Part shown: piece after piece, positions 44,127 to 52,071 of the stretch | Layout of the letters: the number at the start of each line of letters is the position of its first letter | How positions within the stretch are numbered: position 1 is the stretch's first letter | From: Mesorhizobium mediterraneum | Lineage (GTDB): Bacteria; Pseudomonadota; Alphaproteobacteria; Rhizobiales; Rhizobiaceae | Reading direction: 5' to 3' | Length of the DNA: 64,000 bases | Assembly: GCF_002284565.1 (NCBI RefSeq) | Contig: NZ_NPKI01000015.1 | Span: forward strand, 434,001 to 498,000 | Translations under genes and position numbers: made by a program | Notes under the pieces: generated by a model | Told to the model about the DNA's origin: nothing | Database searches by the model: none | Seen by the model: the letters and a program-made list of their open reading frames with translations, nothing else

Positions 44127-45659
44127 ATGGTTGCGCGGGTCCGCACGGTCGCTTTCCAGGGCATCGAGGCCGTGCCGGTCGACGTGCAGGTGATGATCGC
44201 GCCGGGCAAGGTCAACATGCACATCGTCGGCCTCGCCGACAAGGCGGTGGCCGAAAGCCGCGAGCGGGTGCAGGCGGCATTGCACGCATCGGGCCTGTCG
44301 ATGCCGTCGAAGAAGGTTACCGTCAATCTGGCGCCGGCGGATCTGCCGAAGGAAGGCAGCCATTACGACCTGCCGATCGCGCTCGGCCTGATGGCGGCGC
44401 TTGGCGCCATTCCGGGCGACATGCTGGCCGGCTATGTCGTGCTTGGCGAGCTGTCGCTCGACGGCACTATCGCCGCGGTGGCCGGCGCGCTGCCGGCGGC
44501 GATCGGCGCCAATGCCGAGGGCAAAGGCCTGATCTGCCCTTTCGCCTGCGGACCGGAAGCGGCCTGGGCCGGCAAGGATTTCGACATTCTGGCGCCGCGC
44601 AGCCTGATCGCCATCGCCAATCATTTTCGCGGCACCCAGGTTCTCTCGCGGCCGGAAGCCGGCATCCATGCCTCGGCGCGCGACCTGCCTGATCTCGCCG
44701 ACATCAAGGGCCAGGAAACCGCCAAGCGGGCGCTCGAAGTGGCGGCCGCCGGCGGCCATAATCTGCTGATGATCGGACCGCCGGGGTCGGGAAAATCGAT
44801 GCTGGCGCAGCGGTTGCCGTCGATCCTGCCGCCGCTGGCGCCGAGGGAATTGCTCGAAGTCTCGATGATCGCGTCGGTGGCCGGCGAACTCGGTGAGGGA
44901 AAACTGACCGACCGGCGGCCATTCCGCGCGCCGCACCATTCTGCCTCGATGGCGGCGATGGTCGGCGGTGGCCTGCGCGTGCGGCCGGGCGAGGCGTCGC
45001 TTGCCCATCACGGCGTGCTGTTCCTCGACGAGTTTCCCGAATTCTCGCCGCAGGCGCTCGATGCGCTGCGCCAGCCGCTGGAGACCGGCGACTGCATGAT
45101 CGCCCGCGCCAATCATCGCGTCACCTATCCGGCGCGCATCCAACTGGTCGCGGCGATGAACCCGTGCCGCTGCGGCATGGCCGGCGAGCCGGGCTATCGC
45201 TGCCTACGCGGCGACCGTTGCCGCACCGATTACCAGGCGCGCATTTCGGGCCCGCTGCTCGATCGCATCGATCTCCGGATCGAAGTGCCGGCGGTCTCGG
45301 CCAGCGATCTCATCCGGCCGGACCGGGCGGAGAAAAGTGCCGCGGTGGCGCTGCGCGTGGCGCGCGCCCGCACCATCCAGCGAGAGCGTTTCGAGCGGCT
45401 CGGCGCGACCTCCGCCACCACCAACGCGCATTGCTCGCCCTCCGTCATCGAGGAGATCGCGATGCCGGATGCATCAGGCCTGGCGCTGCTCAGGGATGCC
45501 AGCGAGAAACTCGGCTTTTCCGCGCGGGCCTACCACCGCGTTTTGAAAGTGGCGCGGACGCTGGCCGATCTCGAGGCCAGCGAGACGGTCGGCCGCATCC
45601 ATCTGGCCGAGGCGATTTCCTACCGCATGAGCTCGGAGCGCATGGCGCAGGCGGCGTGA
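44127..45659 (+). CDS. comM: YifB/ComM family Mg-chelatase-like AAA+ ATPase
   Basis: A 510-residue protein with an N-terminal ChlI-like domain (MVARVRTVAFQGIEAVPVDV through DLPIALGLMAA), a central AAA+ module and a C-terminal Mg-chelatase subdomain. Walker A is GPPGSGKSMLAQRLPSILP (about residues 217-235). Walker B is GVLFLDEFPEF, and NPCRCGMAGEPGYRC is the Cys-bearing insert of the family. ComM of naturally competent bacteria is a helicase promoting branch migration during uptake of foreign DNA; most bacteria keep the gene regardless. Here it stands alone. Confidence 0.93.
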   Translation: MVARVRTVAFQGIEAVPVDVQVMIAPGKVNMHIVGLADKAVAESRERVQAALHASGLSMPSKKVTVNLAPADLPKEGSHYDLPIALGLMAALGAIPGDMLAGYVVLGELSLDGTIAAVAGALPAAIGANAEGKGLICPFACGPEAAWAGKDFDILAPRSLIAIANHFRGTQVLSRPEAGIHASARDLPDLADIKGQETAKRALEVAAAGGHNLLMIGPPGSGKSMLAQRLPSILPPLAPRELLEVSMIASVAGELGEGKLTDRRPFRAPHHSASMAAMVGGGLRVRPGEASLAHHGVLFLDEFPEFSPQALDALRQPLETGDCMIARANHRVTYPARIQLVAAMNPCRCGMAGEPGYRCLRGDRCRTDYQARISGPLLDRIDLRIEVPAVSASDLIRPDRAEKSAAVALRVARARTIQRERFERLGATSATTNAHCSPSVIEEIAMPDASGLALLRDASEKLGFSARAYHRVLKVARTLADLEASETVGRIHLAEAISYRMSSERMAQAA

Positions 45660-45695
45660 TACAAGGAGAGGCCGAGAACCGGCCCGGGAGATGGG

Positions 45696-45923
45696 ATGCT
45701 CGACGCGACCTGGATAAGAAATATGCCACTAGACAGACCAACTCGATCCCCAGCGGTGGCTCTCGCCGTGGGTGCACTTGTCGCCGGTGCTGTCAGCCTT
45801 CTCGTCTTATTGCTCATTTGGTTAACCGGCTATGACGCCTGGTGGGTTCGTTCTGCGTGCGTTGGAACGGGCATTTTCTTTGGAAGTAAGGCTGCCCACC
45901 GACTGCTGAAGGAGAGGGCGTAG
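45696..45923 (+). CDS. Small two-span membrane protein (75 aa), unknown
   Basis: The ATG at 45696 has GGGAGATGGG just upstream and lies 36 bp after comM. There are two hydrophobic stretches, about residues 20-44 (VALAVGALVAGAVSLLVLLL) and 50-64. The C-terminus KAAHRLLKERA is basic. I recognise no family. It could be cotranscribed with comM; a chance open frame is less likely given the ribosome-binding site and membrane pattern. Confidence 0.6.
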   Translation: MLDATWIRNMPLDRPTRSPAVALAVGALVAGAVSLLVLLLIWLTGYDAWWVRSACVGTGIFFGSKAAHRLLKERA

Positions 45924-45940
45924 CCGTCGGCGCACTTCAC

Positions 45941-45992
45941 GCAGGACCCACCCGGCCCTTTGGGCCACCCTCCCCTCAAGGGGGAGGGGACG
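45941..45992. repeat. Short GC-rich palindromic repeat, second family
   Basis: It starts GACCCACCCGGCCC, then a GGGCC link, then CCCTCCCCTC-AAGG-GGGAGGGG. It resembles the repeat at 3433-3487. It lies just beyond the glcB stop between convergent genes and may help end transcription. Confidence 0.55.
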
Positions 45993-45998
45993 CTTCGC

Positions 45999-48170
45999 TC
46001 AGGCCTGCTCTTTCGCCTTCAGCTCCAATCGCCGCGCGTGCAGCACCGGCTCGGTGTAGCCGTTGGGCTGGACGCGGCCCTTGAATACGAGGTCGCAAGC
46101 GGCGAGGAAGGCGACGGAATTGTCGAAATCGGGGGCCATCGGCTGGTAGAGCGGGTCGCCTTGGTTCTGGCGGTCGACAATGGCCGCCATGCGCCGCATC
46201 GTCTCCATTACTTGATCCTCCGTGCAGACGCCGTGGTGCAGCCAGTTGGCGATGTGCTGCGATGAGATGCGCAGCGTGGCGCGGTCCTCCATCAGGCCGA
46301 CATCGTTGATGTCAGGTACTTTCGAGCAGCCGACGCCCTGGTCGATCCAGCGCACGACATAGCCCAGAATGCCTTGGGCGTTGTTGTCGAGCTCCTTCTG
46401 GATCTCTTCCGGCGACCAGTTCGGCCGCACCGCGACCGGCACCGACAATATGTCGTCGAGCTTGGCCTTCGGCCGGCTCTTCAGCGCCGCCTGCACAGCG
46501 AGAACATCGACCTTGTGATAGTGAGTGGCGTGCAGCGTCGCCGCCGTCGGCGACGGCACCCAGGCGGTGTTGGCGCCGGCCTTGGGGTGAGCGACCTTCT
46601 CCGCCAGCATCGCCGCCATCAGATCGGGCATCGCCCACATGCCCTTGCCGATCTGGGCGCGGCCGGCCAGCCCGCATTCCAGCCCGGTGTCCACGTTCCA
46701 GGCTTCGTAGGCGGCAATCCAGGCGGCCTGCTTCATGTCGCCCTTGCGGATCATCGGACCGGCTTCCATCGAGGTGTGGATCTCGTCGCCGGTGCGGTCG
46801 AGAAAGCCAGTGTTGATGAAGACGACGCGGTCTTTGGCGGCGCGGATCGCCTCCTTGAGGTTGACGGTGGTGCGCCGCTCCTCGTCCATGATGCCCATCT
46901 TGATGGTATTCGCTGGCATCTCCAGCAGCGCCTCGACGCGGTCGAAGATCTCTACGGCGAAGGCGACTTCCTCCGGCCCGTGCATCTTGGGCTTTACGAC
47001 ATACATCGAGCCCGCGCGGGAGTTTTGCCGGCGTCCGTTCGGCCCGACATCATGCAGCGCGATCAGCGCCGTCATCGTCGCATCCATGATGCCTTCCGGC
47101 ACCTCGTTGCCGTCGCGGTCTGTGATCGCCGGATTGGTCATGAGGTGGCCGACGTTGCGGATCAGCATCAGCGAGCGGCCGGGCAGCGTCAGCGCGCCGC
47201 CATCGGGCGCGGTGTAAGAGCGGTCGGGATTGAGTTTTCGCGTAAACGTCTTGCCGCCCTTGGTGATCTCCTCGGCAAGGTCGCCCTTCATCAGGCCGAG
47301 CCAGTTGCGGTAGACCACGACCTTGTCCTGCGCATCGACTGCCGCGACCGAATCCTCGCAGTCCTGGATGGTGGTCAGCGCCGATTCCAGCACGACGTCG
47401 GCAATGCCGGCCGGATCGGTCTTGCCGATCTGATTGCTGCGGTCGATGACGATCTCGATATGCAGGCCATTCCCGGTGAGCAGGACGGCTTCGGGATTGT
47501 CGGCATCGCCGCGATAGCCGGCAAACTGTTTTGGGTCGGCAAGCGTGGTGGCGCCGGCGCCCTCGCCCAGCCGCAACATGCCGTTGGCAACCGAAAGCCC
47601 GTTCACCCCAGCCCATTTTCCCGAGGTGGCCGGCACCGACTCGTCGAGAAAACCCTTCGCCCAGGCAATGACCTTGGCGCCGCGCACGGGATTGAACTTC
47701 CCGCCCCTATCGGCGCCGTCGGTCTCGGGGATAGCGTCGGTGCCGTAGAGCGCGTCATAGAGCGAGCCCCAGCGCGCGTTGGCGGCGTTCAGCGCATAGC
47801 GCGCGTTCATCACCGGCACCACCAGCTGCGGCCCGGCAACCACCGAGATTTCCGGGTCGACATTTTCCGTCGCGACGGAGAAGGCCGGCCCCTCCGGCAC
47901 GAGATAGCCGATCTCCTTGAGGAACGCCTTGTAGGCTTCCATGTCGCTGGGCGCGCCATTGTCGCGATACCAGCGGTCGATCTGATCCTGCAGGGCATCG
48001 CGCTTTTCCAGCAGCGCCCGGTTCTTCGGCGAAAGATCGTGCACGATGGCCGAGAAGCCGGTCCAGAAGGCGTTGGCGGCAATGCCGGTGCCCCGCAGCG
48101 CCTCGTTCACGACGAAATCATAAAGCTCGCGGGCAATCCGCAATCCGGCGATTTCGACGCGATCGGTCAT
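45999..48170 (-). CDS. glcB: Malate synthase G
   Basis: A 723-residue single-chain enzyme condensing glyoxylate and acetyl-CoA to malate. The length is that of isoform G, not A. Visible regions include [13 protein letters not shown] [16 protein letters not shown] near the N-terminus and [17 protein letters not shown], which carries part of the catalytic TIM barrel. [31 protein letters not shown] and the C-terminal [21 protein letters not shown] also fit. It acts in the glyoxylate bypass. No isocitrate lyase gene is nearby. Confidence 0.96.
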   Translation of the reverse strand: MTDRVEIAGLRIARELYDFVVNEALRGTGIAANAFWTGFSAIVHDLSPKNRALLEKRDALQDQIDRWYRDNGAPSDMEAYKAFLKEIGYLVPEGPAFSVATENVDPEISVVAGPQLVVPVMNARYALNAANARWGSLYDALYGTDAIPETDGADRGGKFNPVRGAKVIAWAKGFLDESVPATSGKWAGVNGLSVANGMLRLGEGAGATTLADPKQFAGYRGDADNPEAVLLTGNGLHIEIVIDRSNQIGKTDPAGIADVVLESALTTIQDCEDSVAAVDAQDKVVVYRNWLGLMKGDLAEEITKGGKTFTRKLNPDRSYTAPDGGALTLPGRSLMLIRNVGHLMTNPAITDRDGNEVPEGIMDATMTALIALHDVGPNGRRQNSRAGSMYVVKPKMHGPEEVAFAVEIFDRVEALLEMPANTIKMGIMDEERRTTVNLKEAIRAAKDRVVFINTGFLDRTGDEIHTSMEAGPMIRKGDMKQAAWIAAYEAWNVDTGLECGLAGRAQIGKGMWAMPDLMAAMLAEKVAHPKAGANTAWVPSPTAATLHATHYHKVDVLAVQAALKSRPKAKLDDILSVPVAVRPNWSPEEIQKELDNNAQGILGYVVRWIDQGVGCSKVPDINDVGLMEDRATLRISSQHIANWLHHGVCTEDQVMETMRRMAAIVDRQNQGDPLYQPMAPDFDNSVAFLAACDLVFKGRVQPNGYTEPVLHARRLELKAKEQA

Positions 48171-48279
48171 CAGGGCTTCTCCAAGATGAAAGGCTTTGGC
48201 CGGGCCTTTGGCATGTCAGGGTAGCACGGTCAATTCAGCTTAGGGTGAAGGGGAAGATTTTCGAAGTCGGCGAAGCTGC

Positions 48280-48430
48280 CAATCTCCCCCCTTGAGGGGG
48301 AGATGGCCGGCAGGCCAGAGGGGGTCGGTCCGACCGGGCTCGGCCTCCTGCGACAGAAGGAAGTAGCGCTGCACGCGCGGCGACCCCCTCTGTCGCCTTC
48401 GGCGACATCTCCCCCTCGAGGGGGGAGATT
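48280..48430. repeat. Two MITE-like half elements, arms in reversed order
   Basis: One arm runs from 48280 to about 48328 (AATCTCCCCCCTTGAGGGGG outward to AGAGGGGGTCGG). The other runs from about 48381 to 48430 (CGACCCCCTCTG inward to GGGGGGAGATT). Compared with the complete element at 2275-2433 the arms are swapped, so their outer ends face each other across about 50 bp. It fills most of the 266-bp gap between glcB and the HyuA-like gene. Confidence 0.75.
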
Positions 48431-48436
48431 ACGCGC

Positions 48437-50464
48437 TTACACCGCAATCCTAGGCCTGCCGGACGCCACCGCCACGACATGCGCCTCGATGAACATGCGC
48501 TGGCCCTCGACAGTCGAGACGCGGAATTCGCTGGCGATTTCGATCTCGGCGCTGTCGGTGCCGGCGTCCCTGGCCCGCCCGGCGGCAATGGCGCGGACGT
48601 CGGTTTCCGCCGCCGCGATCGCCGCCGCCTCGTCATTGAAATCGCGCACGGTTTCGCCGGAGGCGACGCGAAACAGCCCTTCCTTGGGCTGGCTGACCCG
48701 CGCCTCCGCCGAGACCCTGACCTGGCCGACCACGGCGCCGAGCGCGTTGGCGACATCGGTATCCTCCGGCACGACGCAGCCGTTGCCGATGAGCGGAGGC
48801 AAGCCGGCGTAGTGCAGCGGCGCCGAGGCGCCGAGGCCGATCACCGGACGGTCGAGCGCGACGCTGAGGCGGGCAATGCCGGGGTGGGAATCGACGGCGC
48901 GCTGGACCAGCGCATGGGCGACGGTCGCCGCGCCGTCTAACCCGTCCTCGGTAAAGGCGGTTTCGAGGACGACTTCCGCTGACAGGCGAGTCAGTGTGGT
49001 CAGCACCCGTTCCGATATCGCCTCCGGCGAGGCGGCGATCGACTGTCCCCGCCCGTCGCGTTTGCGGGCGAACAGCTCCGCACCCAGACGGGCCGAAGCG
49101 GCATCCCAATTGGCCTGCTTGCCCAGCACATGGGCGGCATCCGACGGCGTGAAGCCGGCGACATGCACCAGCCCGCGCGACACCAGCCGGTTCAAGGTGG
49201 CGTTCTGCGCGTTCGAGGTCAAAAGCCTGTCGACGGCGAGCGGCACAGCACCGATCATCTCGTAAAGCTTGGCTTCGGCGCCGGTCAGGCCCGCGGCCAG
49301 CCGCTCCGGCACGCCGGTCCTGATCGCCAGGCGGCCATCCATGCGGCCGGGGTTCGGCGCGCGCAGCTGGCGTTCGAGCTCCGCTGCGACGACTTCGCCA
49401 TGCATCATGCCGGCCAGCGCCAGCGGCACCAGGCGGCGCGGCCCGAGCAGGATTTTTGGGTTGAGCGCGCCATCTTCGAGCGCCACTTCGGAATCGCCGC
49501 CGAGCCCAAAAGTGCGCATGGCGACGGCCTCGACCATGGTGCGGAAGCCGCCGACGGTGGCGCCTTCCGGATCGAGCCTGGGGCGGCCCCCGTCGAGCAC
49601 AGCGACATCGGTGGTGGTGCCGCCGATGTCGGAGACGACTGCATTGTCGAGGCCGGTCATGTGGCGGGCGCCAACCAGGCTGGCGGCCGGACCTGAAAGA
49701 ATCGTCTCGATCGGCCGCTGGCGGGCGAAGGCCGCCGAGACCAGGGCGCCATCGCCGCGCACCACCATCAGCGGTGCGGCGATCTTGCGCGCGACAAGAA
49801 AACCTTCAGTCGCTGCCACCAGCCGGTCGATCATCGAGATCAGCCGGGCGTTGAGCAGCGTCGTCAGCGCGCGGCGCGGACCGCCGAGCTTGGCCGAAAG
49901 CTCGTGGCTGGCAGTGACCGGCAGGCCGGTCTTTTCGCGGATCAGGTCGCGAGCGGCAAGCTCATGCGCCGGGTTGCGGGTGGCGAAATAGGCGCAGACG
50001 GCAAAGCCGGACACCGAGGCGCCGAGTTCCGGCAGCGCGGCCTCCAGCCCGGACAGGTCGAGTTTTGCCGCATTGCCGTGGACATCATGGCCGCCGGTGC
50101 AGAACACCACAGGGTCGGTGCCGAGCGCCGCCTTCAGCCCGTCGCGGGCAAGGTCGCCCTCGGAAAAGCCGATCATCACCAGCGCCACGCGCCCGCCCTG
50201 GCCCTCGACCAGCGCGTTGGTGGCCAGCGTCGTCGACATCGACACCAGTTTTATGGCAGCCGGATCGGTGGCGGATTTCTCCAGCACCGCGTCGACCGCG
50301 CCCGATATGCCGACCGCGAGGTCGTGGCGCGTGGTCAGCGCCTTGGCCTTGGCCAGCACTTTTCCGCTTGGGCCACCGGCTTCAGACCACAGCACGGCGT
50401 CGGTATAGGTGCCGCCGGTGTCGATGCCGAGGAACAGGGCGGAGGATTTGGTCTTGGCGGTCAT
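48437..50464 (-). CDS. Hydantoinase/oxoprolinase HyuA-like ATPase subunit
   Basis: A 675-residue protein of the ASKHA fold from the ATG at 50464. An open frame to 50638 passes through a repeat and was rejected. The phosphate-1 site is LFLGIDTGGTYTDAVLW (about residues 10-26) and the second is VSDIGGTTTDVAVLDGGRPR (about 277-296). HyuA subunits couple ATP hydrolysis to opening of hydantoin, 5-oxoproline or acetone-type substrates, usually with HyuB. No HyuB gene is beside it. The C-terminal region matches a hydantoinase A accessory domain. The substrate is unknown. Confidence 0.85.
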   Translation of the reverse strand: MTAKTKSSALFLGIDTGGTYTDAVLWSEAGGPSGKVLAKAKALTTRHDLAVGISGAVDAVLEKSATDPAAIKLVSMSTTLATNALVEGQGGRVALVMIGFSEGDLARDGLKAALGTDPVVFCTGGHDVHGNAAKLDLSGLEAALPELGASVSGFAVCAYFATRNPAHELAARDLIREKTGLPVTASHELSAKLGGPRRALTTLLNARLISMIDRLVAATEGFLVARKIAAPLMVVRGDGALVSAAFARQRPIETILSGPAASLVGARHMTGLDNAVVSDIGGTTTDVAVLDGGRPRLDPEGATVGGFRTMVEAVAMRTFGLGGDSEVALEDGALNPKILLGPRRLVPLALAGMMHGEVVAAELERQLRAPNPGRMDGRLAIRTGVPERLAAGLTGAEAKLYEMIGAVPLAVDRLLTSNAQNATLNRLVSRGLVHVAGFTPSDAAHVLGKQANWDAASARLGAELFARKRDGRGQSIAASPEAISERVLTTLTRLSAEVVLETAFTEDGLDGAATVAHALVQRAVDSHPGIARLSVALDRPVIGLGASAPLHYAGLPPLIGNGCVVPEDTDVANALGAVVGQVRVSAEARVSQPKEGLFRVASGETVRDFNDEAAAIAAAETDVRAIAAGRARDAGTDSAEIEIASEFRVSTVEGQRMFIEAHVVAVASGRPRIAV

Positions 50465-51009
50465 ATTCTGGCAGCGGTCCGGCGAATTTCGTCCCCGCCC
50501 CTTAGCCGATACGGAACGGCGGATAAAGCCGCGAGCGCTGGGCCAAGGGACGATGACCGCGGTGACGGCCAATCTCCCCCCTCGTGGGGGAGATGTCGGG
50601 CAGGACAGAGGGGGGCGCTGTCCCGCCGGTCTTGCCATGGTTCAGGACGCGCTTCCACAGCCGCGATCACAATATGCTGGCAGACATTGTCGATGTCGCG
50701 GATGATGTCGTCATTCCAGAAGCGCAGGACGGTCCAGCCATCCCGTTCCAAACGCAATGTCCTTGCCGCGTCGCCCGCAACAGCATCACCTTGCGCATGC
50801 TGGGAGCCGTCGACCTCGACGATCAGCTTCTTCTCCGGGCAAGCGAAATCGACAATGTAACCGGCAATCGGAAATTGTCGGCGGAAGCCAAGCCCCATCA
50901 GCCGGTGCGCGCGAAGTTCGTTCCAGAGCTTCAATTCAGCTGATGTCATGACCGTGCGCATCGATCTGGCGTTTGCGCGATGTTTGGGAGGCAATGAAGT
51001 GTGAGGCAT
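50461..51009 (-). CDS. DUF559 (Vsr-like endonuclease fold) protein with repeat-derived tail
   Basis: A 182-residue reading frame. Residues about 1-125 are a normal DUF559 protein: MRTVMTSAELKLWNELRAHR, LGFRRQFPIAGYIVDFACPE, LIVEVDGSQH and GWTVLRFWNDDIIRDIDNV. The Asp and Glu-x-Asp positions suit a restriction-endonuclease-like core. Residues about 131-147 are translated from a MITE-like half element (50571-50617), and the last 35 are junk-like. The repeat has therefore probably replaced the original stop. The frame ends with a 4-base overlap on the HyuA-like start, which may be chance. Function is unproven; DNA repair or nicking is suggested for the fold. Confidence 0.75.
   Translation of the reverse strand: MPHTSLPPKHRANARSMRTVMTSAELKLWNELRAHRLMGLGFRRQFPIAGYIVDFACPEKKLIVEVDGSQHAQGDAVAGDAARTLRLERDGWTVLRFWNDDIIRDIDNVCQHIVIAAVEARPEPWQDRRDSAPLCPARHLPHEGGDWPSPRSSSLGPALAALSAVPYRLRGGDEIRRTAARI
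50571..50617. repeat. MITE-like half element inside the 3' part of the DUF559 frame
   Basis: AATCTCCCCCCTCGTGGGGG followed by AGATGTCGGGCAGGACAGAG and GGGGGGC is the right arm of the complete element at 2275-2433. Its mate in opposite orientation is at 51035-51084, beyond the other end of the DUF559 gene. The two arms face the gene with their outer ends. Confidence 0.75.
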
Positions 51010-51034
51010 TGTGCTTGTGAAATTAGCGCTCTAC

Positions 51035-51084
51035 GGCGCCCCCCTCTGTCCTGCCGGACATCTCCCCCACTTGGGGGGAGATTG
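51035..51084. repeat. MITE-like half element upstream of DUF559 gene
   Basis: GGCGCCCCCCTCTGTCCTGC leads into CGGACATCTCCCCCACTTGG and GGGGAGATTGG. It is the left arm of the element family and lies between the DUF559 start (51009) and the CDGSH gene stop (51105). It ends about 20 bases beyond that stop codon. Confidence 0.75.
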
Positions 51085-51104
51085 GCGCTTGGCCGCTGCG
51101 CCAG

Positions 51105-51731
51105 CTACCCGACAAACCCCACGCGCTTGTGGCTGCCGTCGCAAAACGGCTTGTTGGCGGACTGGCCGCAGCGGCAAAGGAAGGTGCGTTGGGTGCGGTC
51201 GACCGTGTGGCCGGTGCCGGTGACGATCTCGAGATTGCCTTCGAGCTTGAGCGGGCCGTTGGTCGTCGGCGTCACCGTCAGCGGGCCATTCCGCGCGTCC
51301 AGCGCCGGCGTGTCCTTCAGCGCCGGCTCGCCGGTGGCGGCAAAACCTGATTTGTTGTGGCTGCCGTCGCAGAACGGCTTGTTTTCCGAAGCGCCGCAAC
51401 GGCAGAGCGTGGCGCGATAAAACGTTTCGCCATTCAGCACGATCTCGGCATGCACCGCCAGCGGGCCGTTCTCCCTGATGCGCAGGGTGTTGACCACCGG
51501 CGGCTTTTCCTGCGGGCCGCCATCCTTCCTGACATAGGTGATGGCGCCCGACGGGCAGCTTTCGGCGATCGCCACGATCTTCTCGACGCTGGCCGCCTCG
51601 GGATGGATCCATTGGCCCTTCGCGTTGGGCACGAAGACATGCGGATCGCCAAGCACGCAATTGCGCAAATGGATACAGCGCCGGCCGGAAAAGCCGACAT
51701 CGATTTTTTCGCCTTCGACCGTGCCTGCCAT
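51105..51731 (-). CDS. Ferredoxin-like plus double CDGSH iron-sulfur protein
   Basis: A 208-residue protein from the ATG at 51731, with AAGGAG eight bases upstream. Residues about 10-72 resemble the Fer4_19 divergent ferredoxin domain (Cys19, Cys25 and Cys59 in ESCPSGAITY). Two CDGSH zinc-finger-type 2Fe-2S sites follow: CRCGASENKPFCDGSH (about 109-124) and CRCGQSANKPFCDGSH (about 190-205), each with the three-Cys one-His ligand set. Such soluble bacterial proteins are thought to act in electron transfer or iron-sulfur handling. No partner enzyme is adjacent. Confidence 0.92.
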   Translation of the reverse strand: MAGTVEGEKIDVGFSGRRCIHLRNCVLGDPHVFVPNAKGQWIHPEAASVEKIVAIAESCPSGAITYVRKDGGPQEKPPVVNTLRIRENGPLAVHAEIVLNGETFYRATLCRCGASENKPFCDGSHNKSGFAATGEPALKDTPALDARNGPLTVTPTTNGPLKLEGNLEIVTGTGHTVDRTQRTFLCRCGQSANKPFCDGSHKRVGFVG

Positions 51732-52071
51732 AGCTGCGCTCCTTGCTGGTGCCTTCACGCTATGGCGGTGGCCCGGACGGCGTCAAGCCGGCGTCCGGGA
51801 TACCTTCTCCCCTTGTGGTGGAGGCGGTTACTATCCGACTGGCTCCAGCAGGAAAAGCTCGTCTGGCCAGATTGTCTCGGGTCGTGGCTAAACACGCTCG
51901 ACGAGGCAGATTGCGACCGCTGGTTCTTTATGAGAAGGCTGGGGTGAGAACGAAAACTAATGCCGTCGGCCGAAAACTAGTGAGAGTTTACGCGATCTCG
52001 ATTGGGATCGATTGATGCCTCTATAAGACAGTTGCTCACCAGCGTCACATTCCGCTAATTGATTCAAGGCA
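51732..52071. other. Gap between CDGSH gene and the low-GC island (340 bp)
   Basis: The left half still has host-like composition, with a decayed TCTCCCCTTGTGG repeat fragment near 51805. From about 51945 the sequence turns AT-richer. CGAAAACTA occurs twice, at 51951 and 51971, 20 bp apart. TATAAG at 52022 could be a -10 element, but no convincing -35 was found. There is no tRNA, integrase remnant or clear attachment repeat. Confidence 0.5.

Noticed and set aside
46374..48224. 616-codon plus-strand frame opposite malate synthase G
   Set aside because: Shadow frame with no domain; glcB on the other strand is full length with all motifs.
50465..50638. 58-residue N-terminal extension of the HyuA-like protein
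   Set aside because: It is translated from a MITE-like half element and lies before the conserved GIDTGGTYTD start region.
51945..52071. Attachment site at the left edge of the low-GC island
   Set aside because: Only a short CGAAAACTA duplication 20 bp apart was seen; no matching repeat near 56180 and no integrase or tRNA.
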